Assembly: GCA_928721565.1 (NCBI GenBank)
Contig: OV788638.1
Location: 1,302,001-1,366,000, forward strand
Origin: an uncultured Clostridia bacterium
Lineage (GTDB): Bacteria > Bacillota > Clostridia > TANB77 > CAG-508
Length of the DNA stretch: 64,000 bases
Reading direction: 5' to 3'
The translations under genes and the position numbers were made by a program. Shown in pieces: positions 1 through 7,885 of the stretch. Within the stretch, counting starts at the first letter, position 1; every line of letters begins with the position of its first letter. The notes below the pieces were generated by a model. The model did not search any database and was not told the origin of the DNA. It saw only the letters and a program-made list of their open reading frames with translations.

Positions 1-1
1 A

Positions 2-539
2 TTCAATTTATCAAATACAAGATTTCCAAAGAGAAACAATGCAATCATTACCTTGTTCCTATCTTCAGGAATAAGATTGTCAGAATTAATTAATATAAAC
101 ATAGGGGATATTAATTTTAATACTAATAGTATTATTATATTTCGGTAAAAATAGCAAAGAAAGAATAGTTTATTTTAGCAATTATTGTAAAGAAAAAATA
201 TTAGAATACTTAAATACAAGAGATATAAGAAAAATAAAAGACAATAAAGCACTTTTTACTAATAAGTATGGAAACAGAATTGGTATTGATGCTGTTGAGG
301 ATATATGTAAAAAAGCATATAAATTAATGCACTTAGGTACATATTATACTACACACACATTAAGACATACTGCAGCAACAATAATGTATACATACGTAAA
401 AGAAGATGTTTTATTATTAAAAGAGTTTCTGGGACACTCTAACTTATCTAGTACGCAAATATATACCCATTTGAATAATAATAAAATAAAAGAAGCAGTA
501 GAAAGTCATCCATTAAATAATTTTAAAAGAGGGGAGTAG
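2..539 (+). pseudogene. Tyrosine recombinase, C-terminal part, frameshifted
   Basis: C-terminal catalytic domain of a tyrosine recombinase (XerC/D or integrase type), cut by the window edge. One frame reads SSGIRLSELIN (box I Arg) and stops at CGG-TAA (143-148). Skipping one base there continues as GKNSKERIVYF in the next frame and runs to 539, with HTLRH at 354-368 and LGHSNLSSTQIYTHL (box II His and the nucleophile Tyr). It aligns by eye over its whole length with the intact recombinase at 12011-13006. The break is one extra C ahead of GG, the same kind of lesion as in three other genes here. It may be dead, or read by a +1 shift. Confidence 0.8.
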
Positions 540-543
540 GGTT

Positions 544-813
544 ATGAATTTGGATTTTGATATTGATTCTATACGTAATAATAAAATTGAGTTATTGGAT
601 TGCCAAGTTGATTTAATTTTAAAAAGTTTAGAATTTTATTGTTATACATATGAATTTATTTATCCAAGAACAAATAAATCAAAATCTACAGAAGAAAATT
701 TAAGAATTTCGTTAGTAACAGATACTTATCATCAAATCCTTGAACAATTTAAAAAGTCTAAAACAAATAATCCAATTTTAGATCAAGATAAAAAAATTTA
801 TAAAATTTTATAA
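544..813 (+). CDS. Hypothetical protein, 89 aa
   Basis: I do not recognise this protein. It starts 4 bases after the recombinase stop, with a purine-rich GAGGGGAG just upstream of the ATG, so it probably shares the recombinase transcript. It is acidic at the N-terminus, rich in Asn, Lys and Ile, has no membrane segment and no clear motif. The intact recombinase at 12011 is also followed by a small gene, but that one encodes a membrane protein with no visible similarity to this one. Confidence 0.5.
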   Translation: MNLDFDIDSIRNNKIELLDCQVDLILKSLEFYCYTYEFIYPRTNKSKSTEENLRISLVTDTYHQILEQFKKSKTNNPILDQDKKIYKIL

Positions 814-820
814 AAAAGTA

Positions 821-850
821 TTGACACATGTATTTACCATGTGTTATAAC
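821..850 (+). promoter_or_regulatory. Promoter with a dyad operator between -35 and -10
   Basis: TTGACA at 821-826, an 18-base spacer and TATAAC at 845-850 form a good sigma-A promoter reading rightward. The spacer carries the inverted repeat ACACATG (824-830) / CATGTGT (838-844) with 7 bases between the arms, so a repressor dimer would block the promoter. No convincing ORF follows for 1 kb, so it may drive a non-coding RNA or be the remnant of a lost gene. Confidence 0.55.
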
Positions 851-1344
851 TTAATCAAGTTAAGGTTATTATTTGGTATTTAAAATATTGAATAAAAATA
901 TTACATATATATTGTATATTAGGCGATAGGGGGATATAGAAATCCTTATATTTAATAATATATAACATTGCACAAAATCAAAGTTTTGTGCAATAAGAGA
1001 TAGGAATAAAATATATAGACTATGATTATAGTCCTACCCAGTCATTTCAGTACTTTCAAGCCTTTGGCTTTAATGTATTTGCTTATTATATAATTATTTT
1101 ACTTTGCATATTTAATATTATTTAATGTTATCCAATTACTTATATAATCTTATTTTAATAACGTTTTAAAATCAATTTTAAGCTATTTAAATATTTTATC
1201 TATATAATTTAATGTTCAAATAATTTTTATCTTTAATTATAAATTTGTTTTTCAATAATTTTTTATAATTTCTGATCTTCTATCTAAATTTTATCTAAAA
1301 TCTTCAAAATGCTTATTTCTCTATATTTGCCGTATTTTACCAAC

Positions 1345-1567
1345 AACAAACTATAAGCCTTAAAAATAAAAACGGCTTAAAATCGATTCTCGTGCGTCGC
1401 TTTTTTGAGGTATTTTTGCATTTTTTTATATATTTATATAAGTATAAAAAATTTGGTTATTTTTTATCTAAAAGCTCTCAAACTCAGAATTATCAATATT
1501 TTGCTAAAATACTAAACAACACGTTTATGACTTATATATTAAAATGGCTTAAAATTGATTCTCGTAA
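1345..1567. repeat. Degenerate direct repeats, related copy at about 5491-5545
   Basis: Two units, at about 1345-1395 and 1512-1567, each begin near AACAAC or AACACG and end in CTTAAAATCGATT or CTTAAAATTGATT followed by CTCG. A third copy at about 5491-5545 has AACAACAAACTTG and CTTAAAATCGATT. They are not coding and have no obvious transposase; they look like decayed ends of an accessory element or a dispersed intergenic repeat. Confidence 0.45.
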
Positions 1568-1870
1568 GTTTAAATTATAATAATTAAAATACATATAAAT
1601 TAAAAACCAAACATTAAAATTTGCAATTAACAAATGTTCGTTTTAAAAAATTCTATAAGCTTAAAATCTTTAAATTTTAAAATTTAAAATACATTATTTT
1701 TTCTAATTTAATTTTTTAATTTTAAAAATTTTTAATTGTAAATCTTAAATAAATTTTATCTTATATAAACTTTGCACAAAATTTTTCTGCATATTTTACT
1801 ATAAATATTTATATTAAATATAAATTTACAACATCAAAAATAGTACTATCTCCCCTACTCTACTGATTTT

Positions 1871-2395
1871 TTAGAATTCATATTTTTTTATTTCACAATT
1901 TTTTAATCCTCTATCTAAGAACAAACCATTTTTTATACCTTCAAAATAACCATCAAATGCTTTTGATACTCCACTGTGAGCCACTATTAGAACATTTTTA
2001 TAGTCTTTTATTTTTAATTCGTCTAAAAAGTTATATATTCTTTTAAAGAATTCTTGTATATTTTCACTTGTTTCATATTGTATTTCAGTATAATAGTTCC
2101 AGTATTCGTCTCTATTTGTTACATCTAGAGATTGTCCAGACAAACTACCGGGATTTCTTTCTTCTAATCTATTATCAATAAGTATTTCTTTTTCTTTAAC
2201 ATTTATAATTTTAGCAGTATGCTTTGCTCTAATTAACGGAGAACAAATTATAATATCATAATCAATTGTTTTTATTTTTTCTCTTAATTCTTCAGCCTGT
2301 TTTATACCTTTTTTAGTTAAATCTTCATTTTCATTATTATATTGTTTTAATGCGTTATGTTGGACTTCTCCATGTCTTATTATATATACTTTCAT
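1871..2395 (-). CDS. Histidine phosphatase (phosphoglycerate mutase-like)
   Basis: A 174-residue soluble protein of the histidine phosphatase superfamily. The N-terminal MKVYIIRHGE holds the RHGE phosphohistidine motif (residues 7-10) and VLIVAHSG near the C-terminus holds the second catalytic His. SPLIRAKHTA is the usual SxLxRAxxTA segment. The length fits single-domain cobC/gpmB-like phosphatases, which act on small phosphoesters; the substrate cannot be told. The start is fixed by TTGGAGGT about 9 bases upstream. It follows the broken RhuM gene on the same strand with a 21-base gap and may be co-transcribed. Confidence 0.85.
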   Translation of the reverse strand: MKVYIIRHGEVQHNALKQYNNENEDLTKKGIKQAEELREKIKTIDYDIIICSPLIRAKHTAKIINVKEKEILIDNRLEERNPGSLSGQSLDVTNRDEYWNYYTEIQYETSENIQEFFKRIYNFLDELKIKDYKNVLIVAHSGVSKAFDGYFEGIKNGLFLDRGLKNCEIKKYEF

Positions 2396-2416
2396 TATTA
2401 TTGTTTACCTCCAATT

Positions 2417-3377
2417 TTATTCATTATTCAAAAAATTCATCACTAAATCTATAATTACATCTTTTTCTTTTGGGTTTGATTCAGCAATTAGCAAAGTAAG
2501 AGCCGTTAAAGTATTATTATCAATTACTTGTTTACCGTTTTTATATAATATTCTGTAAAAATTTAGAAAATATATAAATAAAGTTGCTGCAATTCTTTTA
2601 TTGCCATCTGCAAATACATGATTTTTTACTATTAAATATAAGAAATTTGCTCCTTTTTCTTCTATACTCTTGTAAATGTCTTGTCCGTGCAAAACTTTGA
2701 TAAATATTTCCAATAATTGATTCTAATCCTTTATCTCTTTCAACAGCAAAAAGCGAACTTTCTTCATTAAATCTTAATTTATTAATTATATCTATACATT
2801 CTTGGTATTCAATTTTTCTATCATCTATATTTCCTTCAATTTTCTTTAAAGTTCTATGATCATAATCATCTAATAAGTCTAATGCTTTTGAATATCCTCC
2901 AATTACCTTCAATATTTCTTTTGCATCATTTCCTTCTAGTCTTTCATCAATACGGTTTGCAATATCTATTAATTTTATAGTTTTTTCTAAATAATCTAAT
3001 CTTTTTTTGTTTATTGCATAACCTTTTAGCATGTAATCTTTTAATATTTTGTTTGCCCATTGCCTAAATATAATACCTTTATTGGATTTGACTCTATATC
3101 CAATGCTTAAAATCATATCTAAATTATAGTATTCAATATTTCTAGATACTTTTCTTTCTCCTTCTTTTTGAACTGTCGCAAATTTTGCGACAGTTGGAAC
3201 ATCTTTTAACTCTTCTTTTAAAGCATTATTAATATGTTTTCCTATTGTCTTTATATCCCTATCAAATAAATCCGCCAACTGTTGTCTATTAAGCCACACA
3301 GTTTCATCTTTTAAGTTTACTTCTAATTTTACTCCTTGGTTTTCAAATAAAATAATTTCATTCTTTTTTTCGTTCAT
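2417..3377 (-). pseudogene. rhuM: RhuM-type protein with Fic/DOC C-terminus, +1 frameshift
   Basis: The N-terminus (1-60) is a RhuM-type winged-helix region (TVWLNRQQLADLFDRD). NLDMILSIGYRV and RQWANKILKDYMLKGYAIN are RhuM signatures. The second frame (2417-2713) supplies KNHVFADGNKR, a variant of the Fic motif HxFxxGNxR. Frame 0 reads QSF-GCA-CGG-ACA; skipping the C (2687) joins it cleanly to GQDIYKSIEEKG. The gene is therefore complete apart from one inserted base at 2685-2690. Family members are often annotated as virulence proteins; Fic domains AMPylate or otherwise modify proteins. It could be dead, a sequence error, or expressed by +1 frameshifting. A 25-bp palindrome lies inside at 3171-3195. 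Confidence 0.8.
3171..3195. repeat. Perfect 25-bp palindrome inside the RhuM gene
   Basis: Arms AACTGTCGCAAA (3171-3182) and TTTGCGACAGTT (3184-3195) around a single central T. It encodes residues 61-70 (PTVAKFATVQ), between the winged-helix and the NLDMI motif. The second RhuM and the ORF6N gene carry different palindromes at the matching place. Confidence 0.85.
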
Positions 3378-3557
3378 AAGAACACATCCTTTATATAAAA
3401 TTTAATTCTTAGTATGTTTATTGGTACTTATATATTATAACTTTTAGTATTTTTGAAATATTGTAAATATTTTATAATAAGAACAAATATTTGTCTATAG
3501 TTTAAAACAAAATTATTAATTATTTTGGAAAAGTCTGAAGATCAAAATTATACAAAC

Positions 3558-3609
3558 AGAAAAAGAGCGATAGCATGAAGCAAATTCTTCAGTCATCACT
3601 CTTTTTCTT
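3558..3609 (-). terminator. Bidirectional hairpin terminator
   Basis: Imperfect stem AAAGAG...GAAG (loop CAAATT) CTTC...CTCTTT with U-rich tracts on both strands. It follows the small minus-strand frame 3616-3806 directly, which suggests that frame was once a transcription unit. Confidence 0.55.
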
Positions 3610-3615
3610 TTCACA

Positions 3616-3806
3616 CTATAAAATTATTAGTGTATAGCAATAAACCATCTCTACTTTTGTTGGTATTAAAAAAGCTAACTTTTTCTCTGAACAACATGAG
3701 TAAAATACTTTTCCATCTCTAAGAAAGCATCTTATTTTTTTAATAATTCATCTTGTTTTCCTGTTCGAATAAGATTCTTTTGTCATTTTATACCACTTTT
3801 TTTCAT
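3616..3806 (-). pseudogene. Small 63-codon frame interrupted by one TGA
   Basis: The minus strand has AAAGGAG 6 bases before an ATG (3804-3806) and one continuous frame to TAG at 3616-3618, broken only by TGA at codon 8. After the stop it reads QKNLIRTGKQDELLKKIRCF and GKVFYSCCSEKKLAFLIP. A good RBS, a coding-like sequence and a terminator immediately downstream suggest a real small gene in which a Trp codon became TGA. I do not recognise the family. Recoding cannot be excluded but nothing else supports it. Confidence 0.4.
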
Positions 3807-3902
3807 AGTTGCTCCTTTCTAGTGTGAAAATTCATATAACTACTATTTCATTATATCATTTTTTATGTAACCTGTATATAATTTTAATAAAATTAATTAC
3901 TT

Positions 3903-5240
3903 TTATATATTTTTTTCATTTAAATATCTTTTTAATAAAAATGTAAGAAAATATGGAAATGTATAAAATTTTCCATTAAATCCAATATTTTTATTGCAAA
4001 GTTTTATTCCGTATTTTATATCTTTATATTTATCATTATCAATTAAATTATTTAAAGATATTGTGGAATTATCACTTGCCTTCACTTCTACTGGAATTAA
4101 ATAATTTGTATCTCTTACAAAGAAATCCATTTTAAGTCTGCCTGTTTCATCCCTATAAAAGTACAAATTATATCCTTCTTTAACTAACATATCAGCAACT
4201 ATATTTTCATAAATCGCACCTTTATAAGTATTGAAATTTTTATTTCTTCTTAAATCAAGTTGAGCCTCTTCGTCCAATGTTGCAATTAATAGACCAGGAT
4301 CTCCAAAATATAATCTATAATTATCAGGATTATAGTTTCCTTTTAACGGTAAACTTACTTGTTCAAGACAATAGCAAATATTAACTATTCCAGCATTTTC
4401 TAACCATTCTATGACTCCAACATATTCCCTATTTCTAGCTCCAGAAGAAATTTTTGTTATTTGAAATTTTTTATTTTCATTACCCAGAAATACAGGAATT
4501 TTTCTATATGCATTTAGTATTTTTGTTTTATCAAGTCCACCTGCATATTTAGTAATATCCTCTTCATAGTCCAATATTATTTGCTTTTGCATTTCTAGAA
4601 TTCCAGTATATGTTTTGTTTTCAACAAATGTTTTAACAATTAGTGGCATTCCTCCTACAATCATATATTCTTGAAAATTATCCATCATAACATCATATTG
4701 TATTTTTGATAATGGTTCATTTTTTGTCATACATTGATATAAATCTTCTATTTGCTCATTGTTATATCCTTTTGCCCATAAATATTCTTCAAAATCTAAT
4801 GAATGCATTATATAATCAATTTTATTGCCTACACTATTTGATTCAATTTCTTCATAATTTATTCCCATTAAAGATCCTGAACATATAACATCAAATCTTC
4901 CATCTTCTCTAAAGGCTTTTAAAGCCGTTGCACAACTTGGATAGTCCTGTATTTCATCAAAAAATATTAATGTTTCTCCAGGTATGAATTGAAAGTCTCC
5001 ATTTTTTAATGTGATATCTTTAATGACTCTATCTATTTCAAACCCTTTATCGAAAATGTCTTTATATTCTGGCTGTAAAACAAAATTTATTTCAATTAAA
5101 CTTTTATAATTATGTAATCCAAAGTTTTTTATTGATTCAGTTTTTCCAATTTGTCTTGCGCCTTTTACTATTAATGGCATTTTATTTTTGCTTTTTTTCC
5201 ATTCTATTAAATATTCATCAATTTTTCTTTTTAATCTCAT
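3903..5240 (-). CDS. AAA-type ATPase with DUF4143 C-terminal domain
   Basis: A 445-residue ATPase. Walker A is GARQIGKT (27-34) and Walker B is LIFFDEIQ (91-98). The central part matches AAA_14 and the C-terminal third fits DUF4143, with KMDFFVRD...PVEVKA resembling a PD-(D/E)xK nuclease core. Proteins of this family (about 400-450 residues) are very common, often multi-copy, and of unclear function in Clostridia and Bacteroidetes. The start is supported by GAAGGTGATAAT before ATG. Three regularly spaced repeats lie directly upstream (5264-5345). It appears to be a single-gene unit. Confidence 0.85.
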   Translation of the reverse strand: MRLKRKIDEYLIEWKKSKNKMPLIVKGARQIGKTESIKNFGLHNYKSLIEINFVLQPEYKDIFDKGFEIDRVIKDITLKNGDFQFIPGETLIFFDEIQDYPSCATALKAFREDGRFDVICSGSLMGINYEEIESNSVGNKIDYIMHSLDFEEYLWAKGYNNEQIEDLYQCMTKNEPLSKIQYDVMMDNFQEYMIVGGMPLIVKTFVENKTYTGILEMQKQIILDYEEDITKYAGGLDKTKILNAYRKIPVFLGNENKKFQITKISSGARNREYVGVIEWLENAGIVNICYCLEQVSLPLKGNYNPDNYRLYFGDPGLLIATLDEEAQLDLRRNKNFNTYKGAIYENIVADMLVKEGYNLYFYRDETGRLKMDFFVRDTNYLIPVEVKASDNSTISLNNLIDNDKYKDIKYGIKLCNKNIGFNGKFYTFPYFLTFLLKRYLNEKNI

Positions 5241-5263
5241 ATTATCACCTTCAGCATTAGTAT

Positions 5264-5345
5264 ATCACATTTCTTACATTTTTTCAATGTTTTATATCAC
5301 ATTTTTTACATTGTTTTTCGACAAATTATCACATTTTCTTATATA
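5264..5345 (-). promoter_or_regulatory. Three direct repeats with a 32-bp period upstream of the ATPase
   Basis: On the + strand ATCACAT starts at 5264, 5296 and 5328, in the extended form ATCACATTTYTTACATT (the third copy is less complete). The spacing is exactly 32 bp twice, about three helical turns, so sites would face the same side of DNA. The array begins about 24 bp upstream of the ATPase start codon. This looks like an operator array, perhaps autoregulatory. Confidence 0.5.
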
Positions 5346-5397
5346 TTTAAAAGTATGTATAAAAAAGCAAAAGCTTATACATATTTGTGTCTATTAT

Positions 5398-5600
5398 CAA
5401 AGTTTTGTGCAAAAGGGATAGGAACAAAATGGTCCTACCCGCAAAATCTTGCTAGTCTTTGTTATTAGTAGTATTTAAGCTGTTTATTCTAACAACAAAC
5501 TTGTTTGATTAAATATAAAAATGTCTTAAAATCGATTTTATTAAATTATAATGTAAAATTATTTACAAGCATTATTAACAAATGTTCGTTAATAAAAAAT
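5398..5600. repeat. Second copy of the noncoding block at 985-1640
   Basis: Shares, in the same order as 985-1640: CAAAGTTTTGTGCAA, a GATAGGA/TCCTACCC stem, AACAACAAACT, CTTAAAATCGATT and AACAAATGTTCGTT. The copy is about 200 bp against about 650 bp, with internal material missing. No gene is visible in 5241-5662. Confidence 0.45.
5415..5440 (-). terminator. Hairpin GGGATAGGA / TCCTACCC
   Basis: Stem GGGATAGGA (5415-5423) with TCCTACCC (5433-5440). Read on the minus strand it is followed by TTTTGC, as in a weak intrinsic terminator. A related stem occurs at about 1000-1038 with the same flanking TTTTGTGCAA. It ends the run of minus-strand genes arriving from 5.7-8.5 kb. Confidence 0.5.
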
Positions 5601-5662
5601 TATATGAAAAATTTAACTTTACAAATTATTTATGCTAACTTTTTGTACTAATTATTATTTTT

Positions 5663-5865
5663 TTATATTTTATTGAAAGTTACGGTCTTTTCTTTCATTG
5701 ATATTCTACCAACTTCATATCCAAATTTTGCTTTGTTTTCTATTGACACGCCTAATATATCCTCACATATATTAGAAAATCTATTTTGAGATACTTTATA
5801 AATATTATTTTCGTATATAACTCCTTTTAAAACAGAATCTCCAAATACCACTAATATCTGACATT
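5663..5865 (-). pseudogene. SGNH/GDSL hydrolase, N-terminal fragment, frameshifted
   Basis: The frame reads VVFGDSVLKGVIYEN, the GDS block I that opens SGNH/GDSL esterases, then CEDILGVSIENKAKFG, and stops after about 65 residues where the family normally has about 200. The best start is ATG at 5863-5865, 7 bases after GAGGAGG, but it is one base out of frame. Removing one T after the ATG gives MQILVVFGDS. So there is a 5' frameshift plus a 3' truncation; it is almost certainly dead. The RBS overlaps the stop of the flavodoxin gene, so it was translationally coupled to it. Confidence 0.7.
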
Positions 5866-5866
5866 T

Positions 5867-6385
5867 TTATTCCTCCTCGTATAATATTACAATTTTTTCT
5901 AATGTTTTTAAATCTTCTTTATTTGGATGTGATAATGCTTTATCAAAGTTAGCAATTAATTTATCAATGTTAAGTGAAATATTATTTTGATCTCTCATTT
6001 TTTCATATCTTTCTCTAACTGATAATGGCATTTTACCTTGACACATAAAAGTACCTATTATTGTATTGCTACTATCAATATTCTTTTTTACATTATTAAT
6101 AATACCCTCAAAATATTTTTCACTTTCGCCATATCCTGCTGTCCCAAATAAAAATATTTTTTTGTTTTTTAATTTATTTAAAAAATCTATTGTTAGATGA
6201 TCAGCATTTCCTTTTTCTGTCCAAAAACCAATATAAATTACATTACTTAATACATCATCAATTTTATCCACTGTACCATAATAATCACACTTATTTTGAG
6301 GTAAAGTATTATAGATTGCCTCTGCAAGTTTTTTTGTATTTCCTGTTTTACTACTATAAATTATTGAATATCTTTCTCTCTTCAT
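5867..6385 (-). CDS. Flavodoxin family protein, BilS-like
   Basis: 172 residues. The N-terminal IIYSSKTGNTKKLAEAI is the FMN phosphate-binding loop (T/SxTGxT). VIYIGFWTEKGNADHLTIDF and KKIFLFGTAGYGES fit the FMN-contacting loops of the short flavodoxin branch that NCBI names BilS, which accompanies bilirubin reductase in gut bacteria. IIGTFMCQGKMPLSVRERYEKM is also typical of that branch. No bilR or bilQ is in the window, so the assignment rests on sequence resemblance alone. It precedes the SGNH remnant and follows sdpI in a minus-strand block. RBS AAAGGAG lies upstream of the ATG. Confidence 0.7.
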   Translation of the reverse strand: MKRERYSIIYSSKTGNTKKLAEAIYNTLPQNKCDYYGTVDKIDDVLSNVIYIGFWTEKGNADHLTIDFLNKLKNKKIFLFGTAGYGESEKYFEGIINNVKKNIDSSNTIIGTFMCQGKMPLSVRERYEKMRDQNNISLNIDKLIANFDKALSHPNKEDLKTLEKIVILYEEE

Positions 6386-6432
6386 AATACATAATCTCCT
6401 TTTTCTTTATTATCAAAATTGTAATTTTTTGT

Positions 6433-6981
6433 TTATACCCATATAATCATTATTAGTAATATAATACCAATACCTAGAAAACCATATCCCATAATTCTGC
6501 TCATTCTTCTAAATGATTTTTCAGTTTTAGGAGTCGGATGAAAAAGTTTCTTTCCCGTTTCATAACTCATTTTAGGCATATAGTTTCCAATAATAGTGAA
6601 TAATATTCCTAATATCAAACATACACTTTTTCCAACATAAACATCACTACCTAATGGACCTTCTATCATAATAATATATACTAATACTGTAACAATTGGA
6701 ATAAACCATTCCATTATTTTTACAATTTTAGGTTTTTCGCTATTTTTCAATTTATTCACTTTTGATGTGAATATTAGACATATTGCTTGAATAATAGCCA
6801 TAATAATTGGTATTCCAAATAATGCAAAATTCTTTGGTGCATAATTATCTGGTACATCATTTACCGTAAAATGAATTGGCATTTGTTCTGGTAATCTATT
6901 ATAAAAAGCAATACCTAATACCATTGGTAATAAACATATAATTACACTTAAAATTAATGTTTTTTTATTTTTCTTTTCCAT
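6433..6981 (-). CDS. sdpI: SdpI-like membrane protein with DUF1648 domain
   Basis: 182 residues, about five hydrophobic segments. The N-terminus has the DUF1648 signature RLPEQMPIHFTVNDVPDNY, and the C-terminal half (IGNYMPKMSYETGKKLFHPTP) is the SdpI domain. In Bacillus subtilis SdpI gives immunity to the SdpC killing factor and signals through SdpR. The gene overlaps the upstream sdpR-like gene by 17 bases, the classic sdpRI arrangement. No sdpABC toxin genes are in the window, so it may protect against a foreign toxin or act in envelope stress. Confidence 0.85.
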   Translation of the reverse strand: MEKKNKKTLILSVIICLLPMVLGIAFYNRLPEQMPIHFTVNDVPDNYAPKNFALFGIPIIMAIIQAICLIFTSKVNKLKNSEKPKIVKIMEWFIPIVTVLVYIIMIEGPLGSDVYVGKSVCLILGILFTIIGNYMPKMSYETGKKLFHPTPKTEKSFRRMSRIMGYGFLGIGIILLIMIIWV

Positions 6982-7246
6982 TCTTATTTCCTCCCAACTT
7001 ATAAATCCAAACTAAAACATCTTCAAATACAGAACTATTCAACTCATAAAATATAAAGTTCTTTTGCTTTGTTTCAGTTATTAAATTTGCTTTTTTTAAA
7101 TTTGATAAATGATATGATACGGTTGCTCCTGTTAAATTAAAACTGTTTGATATTTCTCCTGCTGTTTTTCGACCATCTTTTAATAGTTCTAATATCTCTC
7201 TCCTTACAGGATCACTAATCGCTTTTAATGTTTCAGACATTCCCAA
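6965..7246 (-). CDS. sdpR: ArsR/SdpR-family transcriptional repressor
   Basis: About 93 residues, one winged-helix domain: AISDPVRREILELLKDGRKT, then the recognition helix in NLTGATVSYHLSNLKKANLI, typical of the SdpR branch of ArsR. No cysteine metal-binding motif is present, in line with SdpR rather than metal sensors. I place the start at TTG 7244-7246 (5 bases after GAGGTGAT); ATG at 7238-7240 is the alternative. The longer frame to 7318 has no RBS and would run through the operator. It probably represses its own operon through the TCTAAATAGA sites at 7280-7348. Confidence 0.8.
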   Translation of the reverse strand: MGMSETLKAISDPVRREILELLKDGRKTAGEISNSFNLTGATVSYHLSNLKKANLITETKQKNFIFYELNSSVFEDVLVWIYKLGGNKNGKEK

Positions 7247-7279
7247 ATTAATCACCTCACTTATAGTATTTCGATATAT

Positions 7280-7348
7280 ATCTAAATAGATTATAATATT
7301 TTTCAATTCGAATGTCAATATCTATTTAGATTTTTTTCTAAATAGATA
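7280..7348 (-). promoter_or_regulatory. SdpR-type operator: three TCTAAATAGA-type sites
   Basis: A perfect inverted repeat, TATCTATTTAGA (7319-7330) / TCTAAATAGATA (7337-7348), plus a third near-identical site ATCTAAATAGAT at 7280-7291. All lie directly upstream of the ArsR/SdpR gene, the expected place for an autorepressor. Confidence 0.7.
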
Positions 7349-7413
7349 AATAAAATATAGATTAGTTATATTTCAAACTAATCTAAACGATAACTTACTA
7401 TTTGCATTTAACT

Positions 7414-7740
7414 TTACTTTGTCAATTGATAACTTTGTTCTATCAATTCTTTTACCAATGTCTTGTCCACTTTTTCATCTATAATAATTGTATTCCAATG
7501 TTCCTTATTCATATGATAAGCAGGTATTATATAATCATAAGTATTTCTCAATATATCAGAATAATTTGGATCTGTCTTAACATTAAGGTATAACTTATTA
7601 TTTACATTCATTAATAACGCAAACCATTTCTTATGTTTACAATGTTTCATTGTTACAGATTCAAAGTCATCTGAAAATGGACAATCTTTATATGTATTTT
7701 CTAAGGTTAAACAATATTTTATTATTTCTTCTTTATTCAT
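7414..7740 (-). CDS. MmcQ/YjbR family protein
   Basis: 108 residues from ATG 7738-7740 (AAGGA 7 bases upstream); the longer frame adds residues without an RBS. MNKEEIIKYCLTLENTYKDCPF, KWFALLMN, NKLYLNVKTDP, PAYHMNKEHWNTIIID and the final LIEQSYQLT are the ordered landmarks of the MmcQ/YjbR family, a small DNA-binding-like alpha/beta fold of unknown role. It appears co-oriented with the metallo-hydrolase gene upstream. Confidence 0.85.
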   Translation of the reverse strand: MNKEEIIKYCLTLENTYKDCPFSDDFESVTMKHCKHKKWFALLMNVNNKLYLNVKTDPNYSDILRNTYDYIIPAYHMNKEHWNTIIIDEKVDKTLVKELIEQSYQLTK

Positions 7741-7743
7741 AAC

Positions 7744-7885
7744 TAAATCCTTATAATAATCTACTAAATTTCTTATTGTATTTATCAATATCTTTAATAC
7801 TTTTACTCATTATAAAGTCTGTAACTTTTATCTTAAATCTTTCTACTTCATCATTTGTATAATTTTTATCTTCTACATTTATCCC
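7744..7885 (-). pseudogene. Possible gene tail between MBL and YjbR genes
   Basis: An open minus-strand frame reads FNEAGINVEDKNYTNDEVER and ends KKFSRLL just before the YjbR start. It overlaps the last codons of the metallo-hydrolase in another frame and has no start codon. The composition is protein-like and it could be the tail of a deleted gene. I do not recognise it. Confidence 0.25.

Larger units (their letters stand above)
814..1870. other. 1 kb without a gene, with hairpins and degenerate repeats
   Basis: No supported coding region. It contains the promoter at 821-850 and a perfect hairpin with arms TTGCACAAAA (968-977) and TTTTGTGCAA (984-993). A GATAGGA / TCCTACCC pair follows at about 1000-1038. 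Two degenerate copies (about 1345-1395 and 1512-1567) share a core close to GGCTTAAAATCGATTCTCG, and AACAAATGTTCGTT lies at about 1628. Several of these blocks recur in the same order at 5398-5600. On the minus strand this region lies just downstream of the phosphatase gene. Confidence 0.5.
3378..3902. other. Intergenic stretch with a small broken ORF and terminator
   Basis: Between the RhuM start and the ATPase stop. It holds an imperfect hairpin at 3558-3609 and a small minus-strand frame at 3616-3806, listed separately. The AT-rich stretch 3378-3550 probably contains the RhuM promoter, but I cannot fix -10 and -35 boxes. Confidence 0.4.

Noticed and set aside
1392..1580. 62-codon plus-strand frame in the noncoding block
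   Set aside because: No RBS, Phe/Lys/Tyr-rich low-complexity composition, and it overlaps the degenerate repeats; probably a chance frame.
3783..3785. Selenocysteine or TGA=Trp recoding
   Set aside because: No SECIS-like structure was seen directly after the TGA, and TGA acts as a normal stop in other genes here (e.g. the sense frame at 39194), so a nonsense mutation is simpler.
5264..5345. CRISPR array
   Set aside because: The repeats are only about 7-17 bp with AT-rich spacers of similar sequence, and no cas genes exist in the window.
7744..7885. A separate small gene between the MBL and YjbR genes
   Set aside because: Open frame but no start codon or RBS; kept only as a low-confidence remnant.
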